Source: Patiria pectinifera
Lineage: Eukaryota; Echinodermata; Asteroidea; Valvatida; Asterinidae
Reading direction: 5' to 3'
Assembly: GCA_029964075.1 (NCBI GenBank)
Contig: CM057147.1
Location: forward strand, 12,607,513 to 12,671,512
DNA: 64,000 nucleotides
Shown here piece after piece: positions 36,201 through 51,200 of this stretch; position 1 is the stretch's first letter; every line of letters begins with the position of its first letter. Under the pieces are notes generated by a model. It saw nothing but the letters and a program-made list of their open reading frames with translations, was not told where the DNA came from and made no database searches. The translations under genes and the position numbers were made by a program.

Positions 36201-39200
36201 GCGAGGCCGGTCGGTATGGTGGAGTCGTTGTTATAAACAGCTGTGAATGGCCGCTTCAGAGCGTTTTAGTTCTATCAACGTACCATTTCAGGGCCCTGAC
36301 CGGACACCAAAGTTTGTCACGAGAGACAGACGAAAAGGATTTTATGTCCGGCACAAAAATGTCAGGAGGTGAAAATGATTCTGAATGATTTTTAGTCAGA
36401 AAACTTGTTTTAGGAACCAGGCGTACACCCCCTGGTTCCCACCGGATATGACCTGCCTCCACCGTAAGTGAATGCAGCTCGCTACGTCGTCTAGACGTAG
36501 CCACTGCTAATAGAAATGACACTTTAACAGACAGCTGCAACAAGGTTAAGCTGCCCATTGGTTCAAATGGGGGTCTCGATAAGGTTGATAAAACGGCAAA
36601 GAGATCCCACGATGGTAATAGCCTACGTGTCGGGGGCGCGACACAAACATCCCCTTGACAAGTTGGCAAAGACTCTGATTATCTGACACCGAGGAACCGT
36701 CAGAGAATCCTCCATGAATAGCCGCTATAGCCGAACGATAATTTTTTAACTGTGGCTGTTGCAAGATCACTTTCAAAGAGGCCTACCAGGAAGTCTGCAA
36801 CCTCTCCTATAGAAGTATCGGAGGGACGCAGAGACCTGGCTCTACACCATTTGTAAAAATGGTGTAATCTACTGTTATAATTTTTTTTGGTAGATTCCCG
36901 TCGGCTGCAGGCTGCAATGGCCGCAGCTCGTTCAGAAAGGCCCGCCGTGCGGAGGGATTGCGTGATAATACCCAGCACGTCAGGTGGAGATCCTCCGGGG
37001 CCGGGTAAAGAAAACCCGAGCTGGGCTGGAACAGTATGTCTGCCCTCTGCGGAAGAATCACCGGGCGGTGAACCAAGAGCTTGGTGAGCCTCGGGAACCA
37101 CGGTTGGCGTGGCCAAAAAGGAGCTATGAGGAGGATCTTGCAGTCCTCCTGTTCCACTTTGGTCAGTACTCGAGGTATGAGAAAGAACGGGGAAAAAGCG
37201 TATGCAAGTAGCCTGTCCCACCGTATCGCCAATGCATCTGTCTGCCACGCGCAAGGGTCGTTGTGTCTTGCGCAATATACCGGTAACTGGTGGTTGTTTC
37301 GAGAGGCAAACAGGTCGACATGAGGCCGATCGATCAAAAGAAAAAGTGACTGGACAACCTGCGGACGCAGTGTCCATTCCGTCGGAACGACCCACCCCCT
37401 GGAGAGAGCGTCGGCTGTGACGTTCTCCTCGCCTGGGAGATGACTTGCCAAGAGTGTTACTCTGTGGCTCATACACCAATGGAAGAGATTCCACGTGAGC
37501 GCGCATAGTTGGGCGGATCGCGTGCCTCCTTGTCGATTGATGTAGGCCACTACTGTGGCATTGTCGCATCGAATGTTGACTACCTGGTTTGTCACTGATG
37601 CTTGAAAACGTTGGAGAGCATTGATGACTGCCAACATCTCCAGCACGTTTATGTGCTTTGAGCAATCTTCGGGCCCCCACCGACCCGCTACTTGGCGCAG
37701 GTGGAGGGTGGTCCCCCAGCCAAAAAGTGACGCGTCTGTCGTGATGGTCACTGACGGCTTGGGATTGTGAAACGCGCGCCCCTCCGTGAGATTGGCATTG
37801 TCGAGCCACCAACGGAGGTTCGGTATCAGCCAAGGTATGGTCGGCACCAGATGACGTATGTGGTGACGACTGGGACGATAGAAGGACAGCAGATGTAATT
37901 GGATGGGACGTATCCTTAGTCTGCAAAAGTTCACCACATCTACCATACTGGCCATGAGACCGAGCAACCTTAGCCAGGCTTGTGCTGGGGCCATGGTCGT
38001 CGGGAGAAACAGAGACACACACTGTTGGAGATTTACAACTCGTTCCTCCGTAGGCCGAACCAATCCCTTCTGGAGATCGAGAGACGCTCCCAGAAAGATT
38101 GGGAATTGGAATGGATGTGGATGGGATTTCTCGGCGTTGATAATAAACCCGAGATCTGCCGCTAGACGCCAAGTCAGATTGAGTGCCGCCGACGCGGCCG
38201 TCTGAGATTGAGCAATAATGATCCAATCGTCCAGATACATGAAGATCATCACACCTTGTTTTCTTAATGCGGCCCCGATTGTCTTTACCACACGCGTGAA
38301 GACTCGGGGTGAGGTGGCTAGACCAAACGGAAGAACCATGAACTCGTACTGGACGTTCTCGTACTGAAAACGAAGAAACTTCCAGTGGTCTGGTCTGACA
38401 GGAATGTGTAGATACGCATCTTTCAGATCTAGACTGGCTCCCCACGCAGGTGTATGAATCGATTGGAGTATGATGTTGAGCGTATCCATGCGAAAACGTC
38501 TTGGCCGAATAAATTTGTTGAGGGGTTTTAGATGTAAAATCGGGTGCCACATGCCGGCCTCCTTCTTGGGTACCAGGAAGAAGGTCGACATGAAGCCCGA
38601 CCGCGTCTCCCCCGGAGGGTGCGGGCGAATTGCCCATTTCCCGAGGAGGGAATTGATCTCCCCTTCGAGGGAGAGACGTTTGGTAGGATCAGACGGAACT
38701 ACCGTCGGTCGAACGATCATGTCCGACGGGGGGGGGGGTGCTCAAGAACTCGAGTGCGTAGCCGCACTCGATCGTGTCGAGCACCCACCGGTCGGACGTA
38801 ACTAAACCCCAGGACCCCGCAAAGTCTCGGAGACGGCCTCCCACGGGTCCGACGGCGGGAGGCCGCCACGAGTATACTAAGTCACTTGCGCCAGCCCCCG
38901 GGATAGCGGGGGGCCGGTGCCCGGAAACCACGACCAGATTGGGGCCGTTGTTGTCCAGAGAACGTGCGGGCCTGCGTGGCGCGCGCACCGGAAGTATTGT
39001 CCGTGCGGCCACGAAAACCACCGCGACCAGATTCCACAGGTTTGCAGCGGGGAATGACAAATGTTTTGCCCTTACCACGCTGTTGTTTGGACACCGGTGC
39101 TGGAGGCTTCTTGAAGTTGATTTTCTCCGTAGCCTTCAGACGTTTGGTCTCATCTCGCATCTGATCTTCGAATTTACCGTCAAATAGATCCGTGCCCGTC

Positions 39201-42200
39201 AAGGGGAGATCTTCAAGTCTTTTGCGAGCATCCTGCGACGGGAGGAAAAGTGCATCGAGCACGTTACCCCGGCGGGTGGACGTTGATAGGGTCGACACAC
39301 GTGCAAATTGATCAAGCACTGAGCGTAGACCATGGTCAAGGCAATGAAGGGCCGCAGTCAGCATATCCGCTGGAATCGGCGAGTCCTCTTCATAGCCCAC
39401 GGCCAAATATTCCGTTAGAAGAAGTAAGAAAGACGTTGATCGCAAACCGAGGGTAGATTAAGTACTCTTATCATATCCCTTTGTACAAAACGGAGCTCCG
39501 TTTCAGAGATAGACAGCCGTTGTAATCGGTCTGGTTCCTCGTCGTCATCGGATGACTCAGCCGATTGTGAGGGCCGAGTTGACTCCGGTGAACGAACGCC
39601 GTCTGGAGGGGCGAGTTGTACCGAACCACGCGCTAGCGGCTGAACAACTTCCTCAGAGTCAAACGGCATGGATGGATGAATGCTCAATACAGGTGGGGAT
39701 CCCAGCGTACGCGGTAGGTCCCGTGGCCTCTGATCCACCCAACCGTGGTTCACGGCCGATGCATGCGAGACACTCGCTGCAGGCCGGGCCTCCGGTGTAC
39801 GGTCAACCATGTGTGGTATATTCCGTTGTGCCTGGGCCACCCAACCGTGGCCAACAAACGACGACTGTGAAGCCCTCACCGCAGGCGGGGACCCCCTTAC
39901 AACGGAAAAAATCCGATAATGAGAGTATCCCCCCGGGCAACCGGCTCCGTATCGCTCATAATGCACCCGGCCGACAGCGCCTCAGGCCCCGTGGGCTGAG
40001 CGAGCGCTGAACGGCCCGGATCCCGTGCAATAGCCCATCCCGACAACCAGTGGTGTTCGGCACTGTGTCGGGAGGACACGGGTGACTAGCGCCCACCGAA
40101 GTGTGACGGCTAGTCCCCTCGGGCTGCCCCGTGATCGGGGGAGGGCCAGGTGCCACAGCAGCGCTCGTTGCCGAGCCATGCTGGCCCTGACGGCCCTTCT
40201 TAGGCTTTGCTCCGGCACAGGAGATATGTTTTGGAGGAACCTTGCCGGAGTGTGCCTTTAGTTTGGGTGTTCCGCCTGAGTTGACCGGAGAAGGTGACCG
40301 AGATCCCCTTAACTGATCGGCGGAACTGCCAACTCCCCCAGCCGACTGTGGCTGAGGGTGCCGGACGAGAGACTGCTGCCGCGGTAACGACGTAGCGTTA
40401 ACGGCAGAGTCCCCCGAGAACTCGGTCCGTCCCGTGGGAGAGGAATTCCCCCCGGTTTGTGACAGATCGGCCCTCCCCAAACGCTTCATATTTATGAAAT
40501 AAATGAAACCAAGAAGATGATGAAACTCTACAAACTAATGATTACTAACTCTTTTATTAAATACTTCTCTTAAATGCAAAAAAGGGTAGTAAATGACGAG
40601 GCAAACAGCGAGCTATTTAACGCACGTCCTACCCGACCTGCCGCTAAAAAAAAAGAGGACGCTCACGAGGCACGCATGCCGCGGGCTATTATGGGTAGGG
40701 TGCCAGAGGGCGCTATTGTATATAACTCTTAGCGGAAAATACTTGCCGGTAGGGGGAATATGCATAAGTAGTATTGCTCTACAGGTAAGAAGAGTGAAGT
40801 AGACTGTAAGGTTTAGGGCATGTGTAATTAGTCCCACATATTGAGCTTTAGTGAGTGGTCACAATAACTTCTCAGAAAGAAGTTTCTTGAGCCTACCTGC
40901 TGTGACTGATACTCCAGGTCCCACTTCTCTCTCTTCATGTTCCAGAGTCCCTTAAAGTTCATCGCTGACCACTGTGGATCAGTGAAGGGTATGTCTCTCA
41001 GTGGACAGAGTGGGCCCTCTGGGTTGGGCAAGTGTAAGATTGTGCCTGCAAAAGTCAAGTCAATATGAATTTATAGATTTAAAATTGTAATAAGGAACTG
41101 CCGTTCATGAATCTTATAGACTCTGGGCACACAAACTTCCCCTCACTGATGAAAAGACCGAGATATGACAGCAATTTTAAAGTCGTAAAAGTCTTGAGTC
41201 ACTTTGGTTGACTCCGAGATTAAATCTCAAGTCACTTGGTTCAAATCTATCTTCGAGTCCGAATCTTGCCCCAGCTGTTTGAGTTTCAAAGAGCTAAAAC
41301 ATGAAGCACGCAAACTGCGAACAGTGTGTAAAATACACAAACCAAAGTGGTACACATATCTATGGCAATATCAGCACAACCGCTTAGAGGCATATGCAGG
41401 GATCTAGCCAGTCAGTTCAGAGCAGAAATTGCTGGTTCATCATCAACCATTGCCTAAGGTAGCACATAATACTAGCATTAATCTTAGTGTTGTAACCAAT
41501 AATGATCTTGCAGTAATAGGTCCATGCACGTGATGGATGCATGAAAGCATGTTTACTCAAAGCTTGCACAAGTGTACATGTACATGTACCAGGGTATGGT
41601 AGGACTATGCATTGTATGAAACAGATGTGTATGTACATGGACATACATGTACATGTAAGTGATATGTAAGTGATGCGCTGTTGTGAGAAGTTTGGTAGCC
41701 GACGATTTAATAACAAACACAATTATTTGCAACACCACGTAGAAAGTTCCGTGGTACAGTTCGTGTGTTTAACATTCTGTAGCGTTGCATTATGGTTACT
41801 TACAGAAAATTAACACCATTTGTTAAAAGGTAAATTATTTCTTGTAGAAAAATGCATGACTCGTGAGTCACAAGCCGAAATCTTTTGCCAATTGTGACTC
41901 GAGACGGACTTGATGAGTCCGAACTCTGGACTCGAGTCCTACAATACTGCATGACAAACACTTGAAAGCCATGGCTGACATACTTCCATTGCCCACACAT
42001 AGATCATAGGTTTGTGCACATTCAGATTAGAAGTTGAGTTGTATGTGCCTCAAACATCATCTCAATTCTTCTCGGTCCTGGCTCCGTGCTGTACATAATG
42101 ATATCCATGGAAACAAGCAATGCAATCATGCGGTGAAGTACATTCCAATAGTCAAACTATGGTTAACCGTAGTTCACATTTAAATTTGCTCAACTATTCA

Positions 42201-45200
42201 TACAAGATCAATAGTAAAATTATGTAGCAATTTCCATTTACCAGTAACTTGGGTTCTGTCTGCGCTGTCTGTCATGTCCATCTTGAAGTCCATTCCATCA
42301 ACTACCAGTCCTGCTGTCGGCTCAGACGAGTCAACAAAGATGGGTCCTACTTGGGATAGGACACTGTCTCCTGCATAGTTAACTACCGACAGCTGAACAA
42401 AATAGGGCTGGTTTGTCTGTGCAGAAAGAAAACATAATTTCAAATGTTTTATTGTTGAGCTTTGCAAGTACAACCCAAATCAAGCCCTTGACAATTAGTA
42501 GAATCTATGAATAAATAAGAAGGGGAAAAGTGCACAAAATCAACACACAATAGACAAAAAGTAGCCTTTTAGGTTAAAACAAAACATGTAAGTTGAAAAG
42601 TTGTCAAGATAAAGTGAAGAGTAATGAACAGCTGTACATTTCATGCCGTGAATCCTCTTTGAAAGTAAAACCCGATCTGAGCCCTTTTATTTCCTAAAAT
42701 CCAAAGGGATTTTCCATTCTAGTAAGAAAATACTCACCTCTGTTTACCTACATTTGCATATCAGCGCGCATGCGCACAAACATTCGCTGAAAAGAATAGC
42801 GCCCAAGCCACACCCTCATTGTCCACTGCATGCCCCACACTCACAAAGGACCCTGTAACATAATAGCTCGTCCTAGTTTTTTTTTTTTTTTTTTAAAGGG
42901 AGGGATGGTAAACAGAGGTGAGTATTTTCTTACTAGAATGGAAAATCCCTTTGGATTTTAGGAATTCCATTACAGAAAATACCTCACCTCTGTTTACCTA
43001 CATTTGCAGAATAGCACCGAAAGTCTCAAGGGGGGGAAAGGGACATGCAGTGGTTCTTGAAAGTCTAAACTAGGCCTACATGCAATTCTAAATGGCATGA
43101 AAAGGTTGCTTAGACATACCCGGGTGCTGCCTATCTATTCTAAAGGAGCTTTGCGGGCTTTACGGGCTGCTGATTGTGCAGTTTCCTGGGAGACTTTCTG
43201 CTAATGCAACCCTCTGCTTGCACCACAGCTATAAGCAAGGTGTCACAGTGTAAGGGTTCTTCCAGCAGTCCGCTTTTCTGATACCTGAAAAAGAGAGTCC
43301 TGTTCCCTGTATCTGAAAAAGGAAGCTCCAAGCAGTTGAGTTCAGGAAGTTGTCACGTTGGGTGTTTCCTGAGCTTGAGATTTTGATCCTTGATTTCGGG
43401 AGGGCACTCTTTGGTGGCACCGACAATCAAGTGATCATGGTCACAGAGGCTTGAAGATGATGCTAGATGACTGTACGAGCATTTGCTTGATGATGAAGCC
43501 TCTTGAAGGCCATCAGTGCGAGCATTGTAGTTCTGCAGAGCTCGCATGGGGCACCACCATATCCTTTGCTACTAATGGAGAGGATGTCAACTTGGCCGGA
43601 AATATCAGGTCTGAAAATAAGTTGAATTATTCCGTGTGTTGAACTTCACCCATGGAATACAGTAAATGCAGTCATGTGCCAATGGCTATGACCTGGCAAC
43701 TTAGTGAAATTCCCTTATTAAGGTAAGCTACTGCATGCAGGAACCAGTAAGAATATGGGTTTCGCAACCTGGCAGAAAGGAGAGTTGCAATGTACCTGTT
43801 GGTTCCGCAAGGGGCCAAGGTGAGTGACCCAATGACGATACTTGGATCCAAAGATGGTAGGCCTATCTACCGGTACTTTACAGTAGGCGGTCAACTGATA
43901 AACCTGCCGTGCATCAGAGTGATTTTGAGGAAACTGTAGATGTATCATTGGAAACCTGATAGAGGACTACAATTATGGCTCATCAGTAACCCTGGACAGT
44001 AGATATCTGAAACTGGATTGAAAGACTGTCAGCGAAATCCCAAATGAAGGTGTAGATGCAGATCGGGGATTGGCAGCTAGTATCATACCCAATGGGGAAT
44101 CAACTTGCTTCTGACTGTAAAGACTGTAGCTTTCAGATAATGAAAGCATCCAGGTACAAGATGGAGAGTACATGTAGCTGTGTCTGCGTGTAGAATTACT
44201 GTTGTGAGACCAAGGTGGTCTAGGATTAAGGGATTATGGCTGCTGTAGCCAAAAAGGAGCTACATGTATGAATTCCTGCCGCGTTGAAGCTGAAGGATTC
44301 TGCTAGATCAGAGGACTATAGAATGAGTATAAACTTGGCGAAAGGCTGGAATTGGAAGCTGGTGGCCTGGAAGGGATGCAAATACCTGTAGATAGGTGCA
44401 AATACTGGTAGCATACTGAGAATGTTGAGGACCTTTGTCTGAATACTGACGGGAGAAGAATCATTCTGTTGAAGTGAATTCAACACCTTCTTTCTGGCCA
44501 GGTGAAACGTTAAAGCAACAGCCAACTGGGTGTCTCTAAAGTGGACAGGCAAGAAGAAAGAGCGAGTTCCCCGGAAGAAGCATGTAGTACACTACATCTG
44601 AACTGTGGAATTGTCCATCCGGACTAAGACAAGCTTGATTATGACTTTGGATGAGCAAATGCAAGGTCTTGAGCACTGTCAATAGCTCTAGTGAAGAAAT
44701 GCAACTGGCTCTCTATAGTTGGCCAAGTGCTAGGTAATGAAAGACCATACAGATGGAATCTCAAACCCTGTCCGAGGTACCCAATGCGATGGTAGAAGAT
44801 GTAGTTACCCGGTACATAGTCCTTAAAGGTGCAGTAGGTCATAGCTAAGATGGGTAACTGGAATCCTTTGGAGGTGACCCTTAGCATTGATGGGAAGACA
44901 AAGGAAAGGCTGCGCAGAGCTTCTGTGTGTCATGCACCAGGGAACTAGGTCTGTCATCAAGATGCCAGAAGGTTCTGATGTCATCACGTTGTGTTGAACC
45001 TTTCCCAGTAAAGCCTGAAACAAAGTTGAAGGAGCTTAATGCTGAAGATGAAAAACCACCTCAAGTGCGAGTTAGGTAGGCTGGTAAAGGCTAAACCGGA
45101 GATACAATTACATGTAAGGTCTGCTGTAGCCTAACATCTAAGTACCACAGCAAATAGATCTGTTTTGCTGTAAAGGAATGTTGTAACAACGGTGATTCTT

Positions 45201-48200
45201 ATAAAGGAACCAAAGGAGCTGTGAAGATCCAAACGTCTGTAGCGAAACCCTGTAGGTATGCAGAACTCCAACTTCTGATGATCCATGCATGGGTACTGTA
45301 CAAGGACATTAGTATCCCAATGATTGATGGAAGCAGCAAACCAACCGTCACAAGAGACTGGAGAGAAGTAGAAAGCATTTCCATCTGAATTCCTTGTTGC
45401 ATGTGGAGTCTGATAATGGACCGCCATTCGTCAGACTGCTACTGACTGAGAAGATTGAAGTAAGCCGAAACCTGATCCAGTTGGAAGTATCCTGGTCTAG
45501 ATCATTCCTTAAAGAAAGATAACCTTCTGTAAAGCAACAAACAAGTGCATGTTGAGGCAGAAGCTTGTGGTCAGGGATAACCGAGGTAGACAAGAATTCT
45601 GAACAATGCTTCGAAGAAGTGTCTGACAACCCTTTTATGTATGAAGTTACATAAACCACATCTGGATTGTAGGACAAATACTTGTTCTAAAGACTCGAAG
45701 CAGTGGAGATATGTCGAGATTCTGCTGTAAGCCAAGGATGAAGAGAAGGCCGGTCTACAAACTCCTAGCTGAATAATGCTGGTTTGAGACCCATTGGAGA
45801 CCGACGTAGAGGATGTAATGCATGCCAAGCACCTATGAGGATTCACTTATCTCAAAGTATGGAATCTTGCACCATAAAGTCTTGCTATATAACCTGATAT
45901 TATGCCAAGAAACATTCATTAAAGACAAGAATGCCAAATAGCCAGAATTAGCAATAAGTCCAAAAGCAATTCCACCAATCTAGACAATAAAGCAGAATGA
46001 TAAAATCTCCAATAAAACTGTATCAGTTAAGGGAGATATCATGGCAACTTGCAAGGGCACCAGACAAAGAAGAGTAAGAGTAAGAATCCTTGGTCTATTG
46101 TAAAAATCAACGAACCATCCCAACGCCTGTTGAATATATAAACAGGCCAGCTAAGCAAGATATTCAATGATAGAATATCAAGAATCCGAATAAGGAATCC
46201 TCCTACACAACAAACCCCCAACCCAATCGTATAAATTGGGAAGAAGCAGGGAAGAATGCTGCATCCAGACGCCAGTCACGTTTGAGTACCACTACCATGA
46301 CTACCAGTCTATGGATAGTCAAGACTATATTTTTTTTTTTTTTTCTTTTGGTTTTGGCGGAGTCCGCCATTTTGTAATCACAGCGAGAACAGCTAAAAAT
46401 TGTACGTCTTCACACTACGCGTCGCTGAAAAAACTAGGACGAGCTATTATGTTACAGGGTCCTTTGTGAGTGTGGGGCATGCAGTGGACAATGAGGGTGT
46501 GGCTTGGGCGCTATTCTTTTCAGCGAATGTTTGTGTGCATGCGTGCTGATATGCAAATGTAGGTAAACAGAGGTGAGGTATTTTCTGTAATGGAATCGGG
46601 TTTTCGAACCAGGGTTAGCAATATCTCTTGTCTCCAGGCAGTTTAAGCACCTGATGAATGCCTACCACCAGCAGGGATCAATTAGTACCGCTTGACTGAA
46701 CGACGTGTTGGACATGCCTGAATCATTCATCAGTGGCCTAAATGCACCTAGATCATTGAAATTGATGCACAAACATTAACGGAAATCATGAATTTGTCAG
46801 ACTGTGTATGTACATGTTACATGCATGGGGTTTCCTAAAGGTAGACCCAGCAAGAAGAAACAGTACCGTTTGTTGACTGGCCTCCTGTGGTGTAACTGAT
46901 TGCCTTAAGCAGTTAAGGGCCGGATTAACAGATAATGTAACACTCAAACATTGGGCTCAGTCAAAAATAGACATCGGAAGCCTGGTATGCAAAGAGCCCA
47001 GGATTTTAAAAGGGAATTCACCTCATGTCAATACGATTAAAACAAATAACTAACTTAAAATTCTACAAAACAATGGTCAATAGAACACAATTCCATAGTT
47101 ATAAACCCTAATGTGTTTTTAAAAACATTAAATTTAACTCACAATTAGGTTCAAGTCCACGAATGTGAAATCCTGAATATCTGGGCCGAGTACCAGCCAG
47201 TCTTGGTTGGCTACCGCAGTAAGGTTATCCTCATCCTCATTACATGATGCAGCTTGCACAAGGCGGAGGTTGTAGGACTTGATTCCACTCTCATCATCTC
47301 TGTAATCCTCCCACACCACAGAGACAGACTCAGTGCTGTCAGTATAGGCAACAGGCTGGAAATGCAAAATTCAAAAGTCAATAAAGAGGTTATTCAGTGT
47401 GAGTTTGTTTGGTGGGTTTTAGTCAGTTGCATGAAATATTAGCACGGAAAAAATAAAGTTGACATTAGTTGTTGCTGTTAGCGCAAAAGGCACAGAAGGA
47501 TGCTGGTGATTTCTGCATGATTCTGATGATGATGCACGAGACATTGATGATATATGTTCTTATTATTTTCACAAGGATTTATTTTTGTCAAAAAGTGTGG
47601 CACTGGTTACTAAACTTGTGAGTTCAGCAGTGGTGATAAATGATTGCAGCACCTTATCAAAATTTGAATTCCATGTGCATCGCTTCTGAAAGCTTATAGG
47701 TTCCGATGATTATTATAACACCTCACCCACAGATTCTGTGTCTTGATTGGCCGAGAGCGAGTCACATGTTACTTTCTAATTTTGCTATCTTTCTGTGCAC
47801 GGCCAAAAGTACTATGCACATAGCAACCAAAGTACTATACCATTAGCAACCAAAGTACTCTTTCCACGGCGTGGTATTTGTGTGCAAATGCATGCTGGTG
47901 TGCCCGTTGCGTGTATTATTCCAAAGAGAGCGCACCGCAGACTTGGGTTCAAACATTTCGTGAAGGGGTAGTTTTTAAGAGAGAAATACATTTTCCACCA
48001 ATTTTGTATTGAAATTGAAGTTTATTTCAACTGTGTTCAGATTTGAATAATTTAAAATATTAAAATCAAGCAGAATCTGTGGGTGAAGTGTTATAAAACA
48101 AATATTGAATGCTTTATCTCGTGGTGAAGTAAAACTAGCCTCCCTCTGTGCTCCATGGACCATTCTATTTTCCCTCGGCTTTGCCTCGGGAAAATAGAAT

Positions 48201-51200
48201 GGTCCATGGATCACCTCGGGAGGCTAGTTTTACTACACCACTTGAAGCATTAAATATTTGTATACTATAGCATGACCAAACCACCCCAAATCTTTTCGTG
48301 TAAAAAGCACGTATGAGATTGGTCCAGCATGCAACCAAGCCTTAATGGCAGGATATGCGACAATGCAGCAACATGATACACTGATCTCCTGATGACTTAC
48401 CATGTCATAGAAAGGTCCAACACGCAGCCTACCCTCAATAGGTGGGGTGATATCCACAGAGAAGTAACTAGTGGAGGAGTTACACTGTCCTCCTTCGTTA
48501 ATTCCTAGAAAGACAGGAGTATGAGAAGTGTTTTCTGTTAAAAGATATCACCTTTGATTTTCATTTATGTGAACTACTAAGGAGGATACATGTATGTGAG
48601 TAGAATTAATTATTGCACTGACCACATCTCATGGTCAGTGTTGGTCAATGGCCCCCAGAAGGAAGGTTCCCCACATTCTGTTTCCGACTGCATCTCCCTC
48701 ATGAGTCAGGGAAACAGATGAGCAATTCATTTGGGACCATTTCCATGAAATAAGTTTGTATTGTTTTAATGAGCCATGAAATGGATTTATACTGTTGAGG
48801 CAAGTCTGATCAGCTTCATTCTGACACTGGTCAGCAATGGCTCCAACAGTTTGCTTTCATTAGATAGAAGTTAAACAATGCGCTATGACACACAGTCAAT
48901 ATTTCACAACTCATCCTCTCTCTCAAAGTTTTTCACTCAAGCTACCCATCTACCCTGAACAATGAGTTACAATATTCACCCACCCACTACAGTGACATAG
49001 TAGGATCCTTCCTGCGTCAGATTCAGGCCCTTGACCTCCACAAAGGTGTCTTTGCCCACAAAATGCATCGACCTCTCATGGAATGTAGCCAGGGCCTGTG
49101 TTGTCCCCAACAGCATATCCAGGCAGTCCATATCTTCAGGCGGGATGGAGGAAGTGGATGGTTCACCCAGACCAACGTAGTACAGCAGGATGGGGAAGGT
49201 GGATTGAAATTTAGCCCACATGAGTTGCACCTCAGAGACAGAGTTTACATACTCTGGGACTTCCACCTCACTTCCTGAACAGATATAAAAAACGATCAAA
49301 AGACATTTTCTTCTCGTGTGCGTTATTACCGGATAACACAAAAATACAATAAGCTTACTTACTGGATGCAGGAAACAAATTAAAGCATGAACAACAGAAA
49401 GCAAGTTCTAAGTTAAAGTACAGGCAGGGTTCTTCCCAACATAGTAATGTGCGTATTGGCCCGATACATAGGAATTGCAGACCGATACGCAGAAAAAATT
49501 ACATCACAGTTTTCAGCCCCCGATGCGCACAATATAACTATTACACACGTCATTAACATACACACTATAATCCTTACACATGCCAATATTTCATTTTGCC
49601 ATGAACCAGGCGGCAGACCATGCAGCAGTGCCACATGAAAACGATTTGCAAAAGTGGTAGACTGGTTCCCACTGCGCGCTAAAAGTAATGATCAACAAGT
49701 CTATCGTAAAAATATCAAAACAAATATCGATGAAGAACTTTCTGCGAGTTAATTCCCAGAACGTGATATCTCTTTTCTGTGTAGGTATTTTCTGTTTTTA
49801 GTGTATTTTTAACGAGGTTGTGCCGCTCGTAATTGATGCAATAAAGCGTTGTATGTTTCTACAATTTTGTTTAGCTGCAGCATGTGGTTCGTTGCCCACT
49901 TCACAGTCACGCACGCACATGCTGCGCCATGTGTGCAATATATGGCCAGTGCTGGTCAGCGGCTGTCGTGAGTAATGTTGGGCATAACTTGTTAGTGGTC
50001 TGCACGACTTAAATTCTCCATTATTTTTTAAAATCATCCACCTTAAATATATTTTTACATTAAATTAAGGCGGGTATTTATCACTTTCGAGGGCCAGTTT
50101 GGACAACTTTTGTGGTGCAAATGAAAATAATCTGGGCCCAAAATAGGAATGATTCAATCACCACCAAACAATGGCAAAATAAAAACCTTTCTGACCTACT
50201 GACCCTACTTTTGAAAGGTATGTTATAGAAGCAGAAGCTATTTGGGTTTTGTTGGCGTTATTTCTCAATTTGAAACTTACTTTTAATTCATTACAGTTCA
50301 GGAATTTGTAATATTTGTGAAATGTTGATTCCTATTGATTCAATTTTTTCTAAAAATTTCCTTTGAATTTTAAGAAAAAATCAGCCTTAAACTAACCACA
50401 GCTTTGTTCTAGAATGCACAAGAGAGCTCTCTAAAGTAAAACAAAAAAAATCATCTTAAACGGGTCCCGAATCCCAGACCGTAGCTTTGCAAGTTTTTGA
50501 ACCACAACAAAACATCCCCCACGGGTTTGAAAAATCCTGGGGAGAACGGATTACGGGACCATCTCAGAACAGGAGAAAATGAATGACTAATAAAAAGTAG
50601 CAATCTGAAACTGTCCTAAAAAACTGTGCAAAACTAAATTACTCAGGACTGAATCATCGGAGAATGAAATACCCCCCCCCCCCAACTTTCCAAATCATAT
50701 GTATATACCTCATATACCTGTCATATGTACCCTAGAAAGTGCTTACCTTACAAACTATATACCTCATATACCTGTTATATGTACCCTAGAAAGTGTTTAC
50801 ACTACAAATGTGTTTTGGGACAAAAATGGTAAATGGTTGGTGAATGTCTAATGTCCAATATCAATTTTACCCTCTGCTTAGATATCCCTATCACAAGAGA
50901 AGAAAAGTCAAGAGGAAGAATAACCTACCAAGCACTGTGCTGTCTATACCAACATTGATCCCTGTTGATGTCACCTCAGCTGTAGCAAAGCTAGCACTAT
51001 ATCCCCTGACTGTTACGTAATATGTTGAGTCTCGAGCCACAAGGTTCAGGTTAGTGAAAGTGACTGTTGTGTTCTGTCCAACATAAGTGAAGGGCACCAC
51101 GTTGTCTCTGGTCTTAGGGTAGCGACGATCAGTTCCAACCGCGGCCTCGTAGTAATCCACAGTTTGCTCTGTGATGTGGTCTTTGGTGACTTCAGCATTT

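Larger units (their letters stand above)
34973..40805 (-). mobile_element. DIRS1-like retrotransposon (element A) in intron 14
   Basis: It has inverted terminal repeats at 35022-35155 and 40651-40791 (about four mismatches), unique outer ends, and an internal complementary region at 35220-35340 equal to the complement of both ends joined. Minus-strand genes run gag-like, RT, RNase H, then tyrosine recombinase, the DIRS order. RT/RNase H is open; the gag-like and recombinase frames are broken. The element sits in the same orientation as the host gene. The family moves through a circular DNA intermediate inserted by a tyrosine recombinase, which explains the lack of a target duplication. Confidence 0.88.

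Noticed and set aside
36990..38637. Long ORF overlapping the RT/RNase H gene in another frame
   Set aside because: Most of it is a shadow of RT/RNase H; only its last part is real, as the N terminus of the recombinase.
43140..45846. Short ORFs across the interior of the non-autonomous DIRS element
   Set aside because: None resembles gag, RT, RNase H or recombinase, and they lie in many frames.
48980..48983. Alternative exon 10 donor (GTGAAT)
   Set aside because: It would put a stop codon at the start of exon 11; the donor 4 bp upstream keeps frame.
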